From: Chelonoidis abingdonii
Taxonomy: Eukaryota > Chordata > Testudines > Testudinidae
Assembly (NCBI RefSeq): GCF_003597395.2
Contig: NC_133771.1
Location: forward strand, 137,147,823-137,211,822
Direction: 5' to 3'
Length of the DNA: 64,000 bases
Both the position numbers and the translations under genes were made by a program. Positions 33,561 through 45,755 of this stretch are shown in pieces; position 1 is the stretch's first letter; each line of letters begins with the position of its first letter. The notes beneath the pieces were generated by a model. It had not been told where the DNA came from. It worked only from the letters and a program-made list of their open reading frames with translations, and ran no database searches.

Positions 33561-33925
33561 CGTAAAAGACATTTTCGAGAGGTGGGGAACACCCCACATA
33601 GATTTGTTTCCGACGAAGCGCAACACAGTCCCAGATCTCTTGCAGATGGTTTCCTCCTTTCTTGGATGAGACATCTCTTGGTTTCCTCCTATTCCATTCA
33701 TACACAAGATCCTGCTGAGGATCAAGTGAGACCAAGCATGAGTCATCCTGATGGCCCCAGCCTACCCCAATGCTCCCCCGCTCCCTGCATTGGTTTGCCA
33801 CTCTCCTGGATCTCTCTGTGGAGACACAAATCCTTCTGGATCTGTATTGGGACCTACTTTCCGATGAGCATGGCTGCCTGCATCACTGAACCTCGTGTCC
33901 ATCCATATGACAGTCTGGAAGCTCC

Positions 33926-34971
33926 ATGGCTGAACCCTGCAAAACTAGCATGCTCGGAGTAGGTCTGCAAAGTCCTCCTAGGAAGCCATCCACTAGAGCT
34001 ACTTACCTGTCAAAATGGAAATGGTTCTCTGTCTGGGCTTCCCAGAAGGGTGTCTCACCTATGCAATTGTCACAAACTTTCATTCTGGAATACTTACTAC
34101 ACTTAAAACAAGGTCTAACCATGGCTTTTTGTTAGAGTCCACCTGGGTGCAATCTCAGCTTTCACCCCATGACATTTCTAATGGTTTTCTTAAGGACTTT
34201 GAGAGGTTGTACCCCCATGTGCGACACCCAATAGCCCCTCCACCTCCCGGGACCTCAACCTGGTTTTATCAAAACTGACAGGACCCCCCCCCCCCCCCCC
34301 CCCGTTTGAACTGTTGACAAATTGCTCCCTGCTGTACCTGTCCTTGAAGTTGACCTTCTTAGTGGTCATCACTTTGGCCAGAAGAGTCTGAGATCCGTAC
34401 CTTCATGTCAGAGCCACCTTACACTGTATTCTTCAAGGACAAAGTCCAATTGCGTCTTCATGCATCTTTCCTTCCAAAGATGGTTTCTCGGTTCCAGAGC
34501 AATCAGGCTATCTTCCTACCAGTTTTCTATCCGAAACCACACACAAACAGGGAAGAGCAGAGACTCCACTTGCCACAAGTTAGGTATGCTCTGATTTTCT
34601 ACATAGAAAGGACCAAGCTGTTTCGGAAAACTACACAACCATTTGTAGCCATTGCAGACAGGATGAAAGGTCTTTCTGTCTCAGCCCAGAGAATTTCATT
34701 GTGGATCACGTCATGTATCCTCACATGTTATGACCTGGAAGGGGTTCCTGCCCCTCATGTTCTGACAGCTCATTCTACAAGAGCACAAGCGTTTTTAGTG
34801 CAAATGCCTATCCACAACATTTGTAGAACAGCAACTTGGTCATCAGTACACACATTTACTCGTCATTGTGCCATCACTCAGCAGGTTAGAGATGATATTG
34901 GATTTGGCAGAACGGTACTAGAGTCAGCATGTCAACTAAACTCTGAGCCCTCCATTTGTACAACTGCTTGA
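33926..34971 (+). pseudogene. DIRS tyrosine recombinase remnant, copy 1
   Basis: A tyrosine recombinase that would insert the circular DNA copy. The N-terminal SAM-like helices are near 33985-34130 (KPSTRATYLSKWKWFSVWAS). Around 34330-34440 comes the region with the first conserved Arg (RSLRSVPSCQ and MSEPPYTVFFKDKV in shifted frames). The 34405-34971 frame holds AHSTRAQAFL with the His-x-x-Arg box and then TWSSVHTFTRHCAITQQ. The catalytic Tyr is expected where Cys stands in TRHCAIT; copy 2 has Tyr there (FDYAISQQ). A 20-base C run at 34284-34303 breaks the frame. Family assignment is firm, the copy is inactive. Confidence 0.83.
34284..34303. repeat. Poly-C run of 20
   Basis: Twenty uninterrupted C bases in the DIRS recombinase remnant. 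The length may be a sequencing or slippage artefact. Confidence 0.85.
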
Positions 34972-34983
34972 GAGTCACCTACA

Positions 34984-35078
34984 TTGGAATGGACATGTGC
35001 AATCGCTCAAAAAAGAAAAACTGTTACTAACTTTTCTGTAACTGTTGTTCTTTGAGATGTTGCACACGTCCATTCCAA
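34984..35078. repeat. DIRS terminal hairpin, copy 1
   Basis: The arm ttggaatggacatgtgcaat ... gctcaaaaaag ... ctgttactaa is followed almost directly by its inverted copy ctgtaactgttgttctttgag ... tgcacacgtccattccaa. The arm is about 47 bases with a few mismatches. A further direct copy of the arm begins at 35260. Confidence 0.85.
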
Positions 35079-35479
35079 GACCTGCCCTCTTATCCCTCTT
35101 CAGAACTGGCTGAAAAGAAGGAACTGAAGGGCCATGGGGTTGGTGGGGGCCCCTTATATCAGCACTATGAATGCATGGCACCAGAGGGCGCCAGAGCCAA
35201 CCCACTGGATATCACTGATGCAAAAATTTCTGGCAACTGAGCTCAGGTGTGCACACAGCTACATTGGAATGGACATATGCAACGCATCTCAAAGAGCAAC
35301 AGTTAAGGAAAGATTAACCGTTTTTCCCTTGCCTGTCTTCCACTGTAATTTTGGAGAAATAGAATTGTCTTCACAAAACATTTTTACTATGAAATTAGCA
35401 TTTTCTGACCGAAAAGTTCCCTGTCAAGGAATTTTTGGCCAGCTCTGTTCAGAATGGACATTCATTCTAAACTAATGGA

Positions 35480-38400
35480 TATAGAAAAAAGATACAATTG
35501 AGATCAGAGTTGGGAAGGATGCATATGTACTAGTGAATCTGCAGGCCAAAGTCAAGCAGTTAAGAGATAAATATGGGGTAAAGTTTTAAAAAGTGACTTA
35601 GTCCCAAGTCATATAGACACTTTTGAAAATTTAACCCATGTTCTCTACAGTTGGTGATCTGGAGAACTGTGAAAGAAGGAATAATGTGAAAATAAGAGAG
35701 GCAATCTTATGTTATTAGTTAAGAATGAGGACATTTTAAATTTTAGTGCAATGGAGGAATTAACAACTGATAGGGCTCTGTCTTCTCTCTTCGAGCATAA
35801 AAAATTGTTGCAGGGATGTAATTGTACAGTTATGCTACTGTCAACAAAAAGACCTCTTGATAGAAAAGGTCAAGATTTATCAGCTAATATACTGAGGTTG
35901 TGCAAAAAATTAAAGTCAACTGAAGAACTGCAGGTGGCAGGAAGAAGGAGGGGGAAATACCTAAGATACAGATGCAGTTTCTGATTCAAAGTTCTCTTGT
36001 CCTACAAGAATACAACCATTATGAAAAAGAGAAGTAACTTATTCAATTTTTCTGGATACTTGTAAAAAAAAAAAAATACTGAGTTGCTAGGGAAGGACAT
36101 TGAGGATGAGCAAGAGAAAAAGAAAATAATTCCCAAATAAATGCAAGGATCTTACTTGAGATAATAATCAAGATAAGGCTAAATAGGGTTGACTATAATC
36201 AGAAATGACATTTAAAGCAGGAATCATATGTACATTAATGATCCATTAAAGGGACCCTAAGACGCATAAAGAGATGCAGAATATTCAGTTATTTTACTGA
36301 ACATATATTTAGAAACTAATGATTAGATGATGTATGGGAAAGTTCCTTTGAGGGTATATGCTGTGTTAATTGGTTTGGTGCACATGATGTTGAGGGACAG
36401 CTATCTCAGATTTTAAATCAGATAGACCCTCTGGTGTAGAGTGGCATCCTCTCTAATAAAACTGTTCAAAAAGTGCTAATAAACCCATTGGCAGACGTTT
36501 TTAATACCGCATTGATAGAGAAGAAGCTTACGGCATCAATAAAAGAAGCACTTCTACTAATCCTCCCTAAGTCAGTAAATGTCCAGCTGGCATCCTACTA
36601 ACTCATATCTCTCAATTTCCCAAGGCCCAAATGTGGATCATGACATGCAACAGACCCCAAATGGGGGGACGGTGAGGGACAGGACTCCGTGGACCCCCCT
36701 CCCCAGGTCCCTCTATCTGTTGCTTACCCTCTCTTTTCCCCCAATTGGCGGCCCTTGGGGGAGCTTTCTGAGGGCAACCACCCACAGGCAGAGAGTTGGC
36801 TCCTCCTCTTCCCTTCCCCTTACAAGAGGCGGATTTAGCTGGAAAGAGAGCCAGTCTACCAGCAGCCCCTAGACATTCAGCTCTAAGGACTCAGTCCCTT
36901 CCCCTTGTAAGAGAGGAGGATCTAGCTGGAAAGAGGACCAGTCTCTCAGGCAGTCTGTAGATACTCAGTTTTAAGGGCTTAGTCTCCTTTGCAGGGTTTA
37001 CCTTCTATGCCTGTTCCTGAGGCGTACTGCTTTACTGTCAGTCAGGGCGGCATAAGGAACGATGCATCTTGTGGCTGTCTCCTCCTCAGCTGGACTACCT
37101 CTATTACCAGCAGCCTCAGGGTGGAGCAGCTTTCTTCCTTTTCACCGTCCTTCCTAGGTAAATTTCCCCCTTAAACTCCTCCTTCTCCAGGCTAAACAAG
37201 CCTTGCAGATACGTTAGTGTAGAATAGACCCACATAAGCTTGTTAGCCTCCGCCATACCAGTGTGAGGGCATATCCTTTCACAGTGACACAGTTTTATTC
37301 ACAGAGGAGACTTAAAAGATAATGGGGCTTTAAGATAAACAACTATACAATCTGTTAAATGATTATTTATTTTTGATGTAAATCATTTTCAGCAGTAAAA
37401 TAAGGGCATGCCAAATGTGTGGATATTAATAATTGAGGGACTAAAGTGAGTGACATCCCTCAAAAAAGACACAATTGAGGGGTATGAACTGACCTGTACA
37501 AAAAAATATTGGCCAAGGTTTAGGCTAGTGGTTTAAACAAAATATCATCCAGTTATATATACAAAGAAGTGGACTGTTAGATGGCTGTTGAGGGATTATT
37601 TTATCTGACTAATCAAATAAATGATTCTGTATTTTACCATTAGAGGCTAAGAAAGCATTTAATCTGGTAGAGTGGAATTATTTTAGAGCAGTTCAGAACA
37701 ATATGGAATTGTGGATAACATTCTTAGATGGACAGAAACTTTTATATCTGTAACCTGCTGTGAAGATGAAGAACAGTGGATATAATCAGAAGTTTTCATT
37801 CAGTCTGGAACCACCAAGCAGGGATGTTGTGTGTTACCTGTGCTTTTTACCTTGACAATGGGATCACTCGCTGAAAGAATCCACTGCAACAACATTGTTA
37901 AAGGATACCTAGCACAAAATTTCCTTATATGTTGATGATAATACTTTGTTCTTAGCCAACCCCATAATTACCTTTAGGGAACAGTCAAAAATGTAAATAG
38001 TTTTGGAACAACATCGAAGTAGAAAGTTAATCAAATGAAGTCAGACATACTGGCCCAAAGGTTCAGTTAGATACTGGTACCTTGGAATACAGTTATCAAA
38101 TAATATATATTAGTCATATGAATTTAAATATAAAATATTTACAAGTAGGAGAATTGGAAAGGCAATACTATTTCATGGATGCAAGGTAGTTCAAAGAAAA
38201 TGACCATTTTACCTACACTCACCTTTGTATTCCAGACACATCAATTTACAGTACTGGGCAAAATGCTCCCCAAAGTGCAAAAATAAAACCCCAGAATAAA
38301 TGCAATCCCAAACAGGGAAGTCTACTTGTGCTGCCAGTTAAACTTGGTTTAATCTTAACGTAGACAAGCACTGGAACCATTTCAGAACAGAAGGAATATT

Positions 38401-39300
38401 GTTTAGTATTAAACAGTAATAACTTAGCCTGCATTTCAGTACCCAATAAGTAACAGCCATTCTACTGGGGTATAATATCATGCAAACTGAGTAGTTTCCC
38501 CTCTTTATTATATCTTAATCTAGAATTTAGTCAGAAAAAATGTTAGAGAATCTTCAGCTTTATGAAAGTATGTAATAAATACAATAGGTCAATTATATCA
38601 TGAAGACACTAAAGAGTTTCCAAAAATTAGAAACCACTTTGGATGTTCATGTCTCCCTTCTACCAATATTTACAGCTCAGATCTTTAAAATCAATGGAGC
38701 TGCAGCAGTTTACACCACCTGAGGCTCTTGCCCAATAATTTTCATAACACATAATAAATAGGATGTTAGTAGATAATGGTTTTGGAATCAGTAGCTCTAT
38801 TGGGACTGCAGTTAATAAGCGTACCTACCATCTCACAGATAGATATGTAAAGTAATGGAGAGTCAAAGAAAGAAGAATGCTAGCTTCTTTGGGTTGGGTT
38901 GGGATGGGGGTTGGGGAATATGCTGATAGAGATACAGCCACTGAGAAAAAATTATCCATGCAGTCATTTTGGTCAGTGTCTTTTATATGTACCATTGTAA
39001 AAGAAAACTATTTTGAGATATTGTATCAAAGCTTTAAAAAGTTTAAAAATTGCTTATTCCAGCAAAACTTTAAACTTTGTAAAATAGCCTGTGATCAGTG
39101 CAGGAAGGGATGTGGAAATATAGGAAGGTTTATTCTTATCTGACCTACCATGTCTTATCTGGTAGGATGGCTCAGAGGCACAAGAATTATTGGGGAAAGA
39201 TTACAGATCGAATCAAATTAATGCTCAGAAATAGCAAGGAAATATAAATTAGCGAAGGTTAACTTTGGTAACCCTTTGTAATGCAGAATATTGCACTGAT
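35480..39300 (+). mobile_element. L1-like LINE, strongly degraded, with an insertion
   Basis: A decayed L1-type element on +. At 36478-36600 the N-terminal RT region reads NPLADVFNTAL, KEALLLILPK and then (Y)LISLNF. After an unrelated insertion (about 36630-37290), the L1 text resumes: IQSGTTKQGCCVLPVLFTL near 37800-37860, the catalytic box YVDD at 37928-37939, and YLGIQLSNN near 38080. A C-terminal ENYFEILYQ ... CDQCRKGCGN stretch lies at 38998-39130. An upstream frame at 35709-35984 may be ORF1 or the endonuclease region, unassigned. Stops occur throughout. L1-type blocks (GT-QGC, YxDD, YLG) distinguish it from CR1. Confidence 0.7.
36630..37290. mobile_element. Unclassified insertion inside the L1-like LINE
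   Basis: A GC-richer block between the two parts of the L1-like RT. It has an internal near-duplication: cccttccccttacaagagg ... tagctggaaagag (36811-36850) and cccttccccttgtaagag ... tagctggaaagag (36898-36935). Probably LTR-derived, but I found neither clear TG/CA ends nor a target duplication. Confidence 0.45.
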
Positions 39301-39809
39301 CCATATAAGTAAAAAATACTGTAGCAATATTTATTTTAAGTTCATTTTCACTATTTTGAATATTTTAGATTAATGTGTGATGAATGGTATAATTCTGATT
39401 TTTGCGTAGTAAGAAAATAAGGGGCAGAGTGGAAGATCTGAAGTAAACCACCATTTTAGGTAATGTTTTGTCAATTTACTAGCTGTGCAGATGAGAGAGA
39501 TTACATGTATGTTATAGTCTCTAGGTATTGTAACTGTGTGAACACAATTTTCTTCTTGAAAATAATAGTAACGAAATCTGACAAATGCTTACACACAGCT
39601 GAGATGTGTGTTTGAGAGAGAGAGCCACTAATTTTCTTTACTTCCTTCATAGTTAGTCTTATTCTTGCAAGTGTAAATTAGACCCAGATGTAGAAACTAG
39701 GCCAAGAAGGTTTATACCTCGTTTGGAAAGAATATTAAGATCCTTACACTGAATAGAGATCTTATGTCATCATTTCACTAATAAAATAGTTATTCAGTGC
39801 TATTAGATA

Positions 39810-40303
39810 CAGTGAAACCCCACTATAACGTGACCTTTGGGGTCCAAAAAATCCCATCGCACTAAATGCAGAGTCATGGCATAGCGGGGTTTCAAATCAG
39901 TCAGGTGGTCCCCAAAGCGGTGCATTGAGGTGCACCACCTAGTGCCCCTGGTGCCTAGTGCCCAGCAGGGGAGAGGAGCTGTAGCCCCCTGCCTGTCGGG
40001 GACAGAGAACTCCGGGGCTGTGGGCACCGGTGCTCTCTGTCCCCGGCAGGTGTGGGGCCGCGGCTTCCCTCCCGCTTCAAGAGGAGCCGTAGCTCCCCAT
40101 CTGCTGGGGACAGAGAGCACTGGCGCCAGCAGCCTCGGAATTCTCTGTCCCCAGCAGGTGCAGGGCTGCAGCTTCTCTCCCCTGCCATGGTGTTGGGGAC
40201 TATTGGTACAGTATCATACTGTACCTTAAAGGGGAGCCAACCTGCAATCGCGTTATATGCAATTTCGCTTTATGGTGGGATGCGTTATGGCGGGGTTTGA
40301 CTG
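39810..40303. mobile_element. Mariner/Tigger-like MITE (494 bp)
   Basis: The ends cagtgaaaccccactataacg (left) and cgttatggcggggtttgactg (right) are inverted and flanked by TA on both sides (39808-39809 and 40304-40305). The interior is GC-rich with three repeats around gggacagagaactccgggg and ctctctgtccccggcagg in alternating orientation. No transposase. The long frames inside are compositional. Confidence 0.8.
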
Positions 40304-41430
40304 TATATAGTAACTGACCTGAAAGTGGGAATTGGTTGGGTGATTGATTGTGATATGACCTCCAGCACTTTTAAAAAGATAAGAGTGTCCCTCTTTTGTG
40401 ACCTATATCTGTGTAAGGTGGAAGTACAGGCTAGTAGCATGGCATGTGTATTTAACCACTTCCCTTTTACCAAATGTACTGTGTTGGCACTGTTGCCTCT
40501 CATAATAAATCTGGACATTGGAGACTAGGGAATAAGATTATTTCCAGATGCCTGCTAAAAGGCTTGCAACAGGTTGGCTTTTAGTTTAAAACACTTCATG
40601 TCTCTTAATGTTAATTGAGATTAGGTAAAACAGAGCCATCAGAGTAGAAATTTGCCTGTGCCTGGTGGTGAACATATGATTAACCACCACTCCACATGTT
40701 TATGCTAATGTGATGTTAACTCCTTTGTTTGCTTGAGATCATGCTGCAATCTGCTTAATTTTATGCAAATTAGATATTGTCCTCAGAATCCTAACAAGTT
40801 GACAAAACGGCCTTATGTTAAGCAAGTTTTCTCCATCTTTCCTTACATGATTCATAAATTGGGCTGCTGTTCCTCTTTCGTCTTTTGTAACTTTCTCACT
40901 GTCAAGAAATGCTGTTAAGAAAGGGGAAGAAAATTCAGCTAATGTCTCAGTGTGCCGATTGCATTTCAGTATTCCTCCTCAATATCTTGGCTAATTGGGC
41001 TCCTTGGGAATATAGGCTTTAACTTATAATTGATGTATCACATTCGATAGCCTGCCTCTTCAGTGGTGACCTATACCAGATGCTTCAGAAAAAGATGAAC
41101 CTCTCCACCCAAAAGCCATTATTCCGCTAGCCAATTGTGTAATGTTGTATATTGGGGATAAAGAGATCAGGGGGATAGAGAATGAAAAGATTGGTGAGTA
41201 ATAATTGGATAGGATGGTAGTGTGTAGTAGGAGGATAGATGGAAAGAGGAGAAAGAGGGTGTGGAAAATAAGCAAAAAGCAAGAAATTACTGGGAATAAG
41301 ATGACAGAGAAAACGTGAAAAAGGGAGAAAATATAATGCAGGGAAGATTGTGTTTGTGTGCACACGCCATTCACATAAATGATCATTCCATCTTTCACTC
41401 CTATAGTGCATTCTTGGCCTGACTCTAAGG

Positions 41431-43692
41431 CAGAGAGTCACAATTTTTTTTTTGTTGATGGACCCCTTTTCAAATGCAATGTTAATCCCAGACCCCCAAC
41501 TGAGAAACTGATTGACAAAATTATACATATGCTCCATAAAAACACGTACTGTTAGTAATGTTTTAAGAAAAGGAGTATAAGAGTACTTGCAGATATCAGT
41601 GAGATGGGTGTGCCTGTTTCTTACTGCAGAGTCTTTCTATCCTTGGACTGGTGGTTGACAAGCAAACTTGTAAATCATTCTCCACTCCCAGTTATGACCT
41701 GAACTTTGTCTTGATAGATGTCATGTTAGAGAATGATGCTTCACGTGTAAATGTTGATGGCAAAGGTAGCAACATTTTCATTGCTTCTGTAACTAATACT
41801 GAGTACTCCACAGCAACAGTTGACCAAAACTGGCCAGGTGCCTGTTCCTGAAACTACAGGGCAGTTCAACCAGGTCCTGTTCTGCTTTCCCACTCAAATG
41901 GCAAGACAACATAGCAAAAGTTGAGAACAGATCCCAAACCCAATCATATTTCTCCATGTTAATATTTTTAAAGTAAACACTGAAGTACTCTGCCAAAGTT
42001 GAAAAGTGAGCAGTGATCTGTCACTTAGTTGTCATGCTGTTAGTATCCAGAAAATCTGTCAATAGAGGAAATATATGAGATTTCACTGCTCATTCTAGTT
42101 TTCCAAACCTCTACTTTATTCTGAAATGTTGTAATCTTGTCACTCACTTCAAGTATGGTGGTATTACCCTCTTGTATGAACAGATTCAGTGCATTCCACT
42201 GGTTAAAAATGTCTGCGAGGTCTGGAAGCTTTGCAGTCCATATTGGATCAGAAAAGTTTGTGGCATTCTTGGGATTATGCACTGAAAGAAAACCCAGCAG
42301 CTCTTTGTGAAGCTCAAAAACTCATTCCAACACTTTGTCATGAGAGAGCCAACTCACTTCTGTATGAAACAATGATTTGTCATATCCTGCATCCATTTCT
42401 AAACACAGCTTTGTAAAAAGATATGAATTCAAAGGCCAGGACTTCACAAAATTCACAACTGTGTCAGCTGCATTGAGCACATCACATTCAGGTTTCATCT
42501 TCTTTGACTCAAGGGCCTGGCGATGCAAGGTACCATGTGTTACAATGACCTGTGATTTATGGCGCTCATTCTTGCTACACCACCATTCCTATTGCCTATC
42601 ATAGAAGCAGCACTGTCCATGCAAACAGCAACACATTTCTCTCAGTTCAGCAATTCTACTTTCATGAAATCGTCCAATAATTTGAATATTTCCTGACCTG
42701 TTGTCTGTTTTGGTAACTCCTGATAAAAAAAGAAAATCTTACAAAATTTCCCCAGTCAAACATAACTAACAAAAACTAATAATTGTGCTGCATTATCAAC
42801 ATCAGTTGTCTTATCAAACTGAATTGCAAACTGTTCCCATGTACATAGCCTTTCAGTTAGATAGCATTTTACATTATTTGAAAGCTATTCAAGTCTCTTA
42901 GTATGTAGTTAGAAAGTGTTATAGCCTTAAGTTTCTTCGCTGCATATTCCCTTACCATCATTTCGCACATTTCTACAGCAGCTAGAAGAATCGGTTCTTC
43001 TCCAGCGGTACAGGATATTTTACTCTTTGCAATCTGAAGCACTGTTAAGAAAGATGCTTTCAGAGCCTTTTCTGGAACTGATGTTTGCTATTTGAGTTTT
43101 CTGTTGATTGTTACTACTTTCTCATTGAAAAAAGTCTTGATTTGTCTTTATGCTCAAGTTGCCTTGTTGCGAGGTGTCGTTTCAATTTTGTGGATTTCAT
43201 TGCTTTGTTTGACAGGATTTATAAGCATACAACACATTGTGGTCATCCATAATTAAATTCCATAAAACTAAAATCAGTATAACTTTCGTCAAACTTTCTG
43301 TTCATTTGTTTCTTACTCTTTGACTCTGCATTGTCCATGACTTTAGCACAACTAGCAGTACTAGTATAAGGACATTTTAAAAATATATCCATTTTCCAAC
43401 GTAATTTGCTCCCACACTGTAAAAATGTATTCCACTTCCACCCACCAAAGACGTCTTAGTCGTAAAAAAAATAAAATAAAATAAATGGAAATCACTTCTG
43501 ATTTGCTGTCACAAAGCAGTGAGATTTTTTTTTATGTTGATGTTTATGCAATGTGAGTATTACGGCACTGTTCATGCACCATTTGTTGGTTTTAATTGTT
43601 AGGCAATGCAGACGTATGGTGAGAAATTTTTTTTTTGTAATATTTGCAGACCCCTTGTGCAGTCTCTAAGGGCCCCAGTTTGAGAACCACTG
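41431..43692 (-). mobile_element. hAT DNA transposon (2.26 kb), full length but dead
   Basis: The right end ttgagaaccactg and the left end cagagagtcacaa are inverted and fit the CAGTGGTTCTCAA-type ends of hAT elements. They are flanked by 8-bp near-duplicates, ctctaagg (41423-41430) and ttctaaga (43693-43700), 6 of 8 identical. A transposase remnant on the - strand fills the interior. The two mismatches in the target site and many stops indicate age. Confidence 0.85.
41640..43410 (-). pseudogene. hAT (ZBED/BED-finger type) transposase remnant
   Basis: A cut-and-paste transposase of the group that gave rise to host genes such as ZBED5 and FAM200 (family knowledge). On the - strand, the N-terminal part (43150-43400) has a BED-finger tail AMKSTKLKRHLATRQLEHK. 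The middle is eroded. The RNase H-fold part at 42322-42528 has ADTVVNFVKSWPLNSYLF, then LFHTEVSWLSHDKVLE, a strongly conserved block of this group. 42040-42282 has KLPDLADIFNQWNALNLFIQ, also typical. Frames differ between blocks, with stops throughout. A domesticated gene is unlikely because the terminal repeats and target site are present. Confidence 0.85.
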
Positions 43693-44689
43693 TTCTAAGA
43701 TAAAATCTGGTCTCTTTGTACTGCCCAGGCAGCTCAAAGAAGCCTAATTCTGGCTATAATTAGTCAGCTGAGAATTTCCCTGGAGGTAGAGTGTTTCTCT
43801 CAGCTGGGGTAAAGATGTCAGAGTCAGTTTCTGACACAACATCTCACCTTCCTCACTGGCACAGAGCATGTGCCGGGGAGGAAGGAGGTGGATCCTTAGC
43901 TTGTGTAAGTTACCATAGCCCCTAGATTGACCTAACTTGCTCTGAGGCTGTTGCAGACCAGCCCACCAACTCATGGGGCTGTGTAACTGACCTTTCACCT
44001 GTGCTTAATAGATCTTGGATGTAGAAGAAAATCTACCCCTCCATCTTCAAAGTATAGTCAGTGTTTGAATTGACTTGAGCACATATAGGAATCATAGGGA
44101 GAAGGAGGGAGGGATTTCCTTGTCTCCTTTGCAATTCTTTCCCCTCTCTGGGTACTGCTATTTCTGCTAAAAATGACTTTTATCTCTGACTTATAAAAAA
44201 TTTTCTGGAAAGCCAACTTTTTGTCTTTGAAAATACAATAGAGTATTCCAATGGATTTTAAGGAAATTTCTTTGGGTAAATTCTCTCCAGAAACTCAAAC
44301 TTTTATTTTCTCTGCCCCACTACAATTAATCGCTTTTGTGAGCTTCTCAAAAGATATTTCCTACTTTGCACCTGCCGATTTGATCCTGGTATAATGTTCT
44401 TGTGTGCCCTGTCTCTCTCAGCTAACTTTTCTATAGCAGATCCTGTAAATGGGCCTTCATACAGTGTATTTTCCAGATCAGATGCACAATTTGTATTGCA
44501 TTGTGCCCCATAATAAAAATATTTGGTATCATTTCTTAAAAATGATAATTGTGATTGAGCCTCTTGTTTTTTGAGGTATGTAGATCTTGCTCATTCATTG
44601 TTCATTCCTTCTTGTCTGCAGACCCATCAGCACCGCTGCTTTCAGAATCTGGTATATATCACTACATCTGATTCCTCCTCTTTTCTGTG

Positions 44690-44907
44690 CACTAAGCTTT
44701 CCTTATGTGCTCATAGACCCTCACTTTATCTATTGAAGTAGAAGTTTTAATCAAACTCTGTATCCTCAACAACTGGGTAGAAGATTTTATGACTTGTATT
44801 GTTGTACAGACAAAACTACACAGGATCTTTTCAGGGGGCAAGACAAAGATGCCACATTTATTATGATAACAATTTGATTTATGACCAGTAACTAATATCT
44901 TAATCCT

Positions 44908-44989
<82 letters not shown>

Positions 44990-45755
44990 AGATGTTCTGC
45001 AGCTGCTGCATAGTTACCAGTCCTCAAGATAGCTTAAGTTCATGGCTTGATTTTGCAGCTTGGGTTTGTAGCTTGTGGCGGCTAACTGACCAGGAAAGCC
45101 GGGCACAAGAACGAGCTGGGTCTCTGTTGGGTATGCACCGATGTTCTCCCATGTTGGCAGCAGAATGTTACCCTCCAAATTCTCCCATCTCACCCATCCT
45201 TTTTGTAGGCTTTAGTTTGAATCCAGAGTCTATAGGTTTTGCTGTGTCACGCTGCCTCTAGGTTTGGTTATTGATCACCCGTCAATTGCAGGCGTGACTT
45301 TCAGCCTTGGACCTGGCTTTGATCTTTCTTCTATTGTACCTTTTCTTTTTAGGGTGGACACTTCTTACTTTGTTAGGGCTCTTGTCTGCATCTTCAGCTG
45401 GTGGGGTTTGAACTTTATTTCATCAGGACAGGCTGGGGCTGGAGGTTGATTCCATCATCCATACATGCCTCAGTCACACATCTAAACTAACTAATAAGAT
45501 TACAGCAGGGTTTGCAAAAATGAAGGTTGGAGGAAGCTTTTACAAAGTGGAGTGAGTGTTTTAAAATGGGGTTTGAATTACAATATGGCAAACAGTGAAC
45601 AGAAGTTACAATGTAGGCAAGTGTAGTGAATGGTGGACAGAAGTTACATTGATAAAGTGAACAATTAAAAACAATTTCATTTATCAGTTCTACAGTATTC
45701 GTGGCATTGATGGATACCATAATGGTGATTGCTCTGAGGAAGAATACCAGTTAGC
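44690..45755 (-). repeat. LTR-like repeat around the microsatellite (unconfirmed)
   Basis: Base composition and phrases such as gacaaagatgccacatttattatgataac (AATAAA on the - strand) and ggacaggctggggctggagg resemble reptile LTRs read in reverse. I found no matching target duplication, so ends and class are open. Confidence 0.35.
44909..44989. repeat. (AC)n microsatellite
   Basis: About 40 uninterrupted AC units from the end of ccttatac to acacca. A likely polymorphic marker. The poly-Cys/Val frame on the - strand here is an artefact. Confidence 0.97.

Larger units (their letters stand above)
32450..35312 (+). mobile_element. DIRS-type tyrosine-recombinase retroelement, copy 1 (inactive)
   Basis: A DIRS element, which integrates with a tyrosine recombinase rather than an integrase (family knowledge). 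Seen in order on +: a Ser/Arg-rich gag-like part to about 33010 (SRSRHRHSSWH), an RNase H-like domain (33220-33560, FVTDASAMGWGAHLGSLRSQ), a linker, and a tyrosine recombinase (33926-34971). Then the 3' terminus: a hairpin (34984-35078), a 180-bp spacer, and a third copy of the arm (35260-35312). The RT domain expected between gag and RNase H is missing. Many stops. It shares its layout with the copy at 46.5-47.6 kb. Confidence 0.82.

Noticed and set aside
44692..45027. Open frame with a long Cys-Val run
   Set aside because: Translation of the (AC)n microsatellite.
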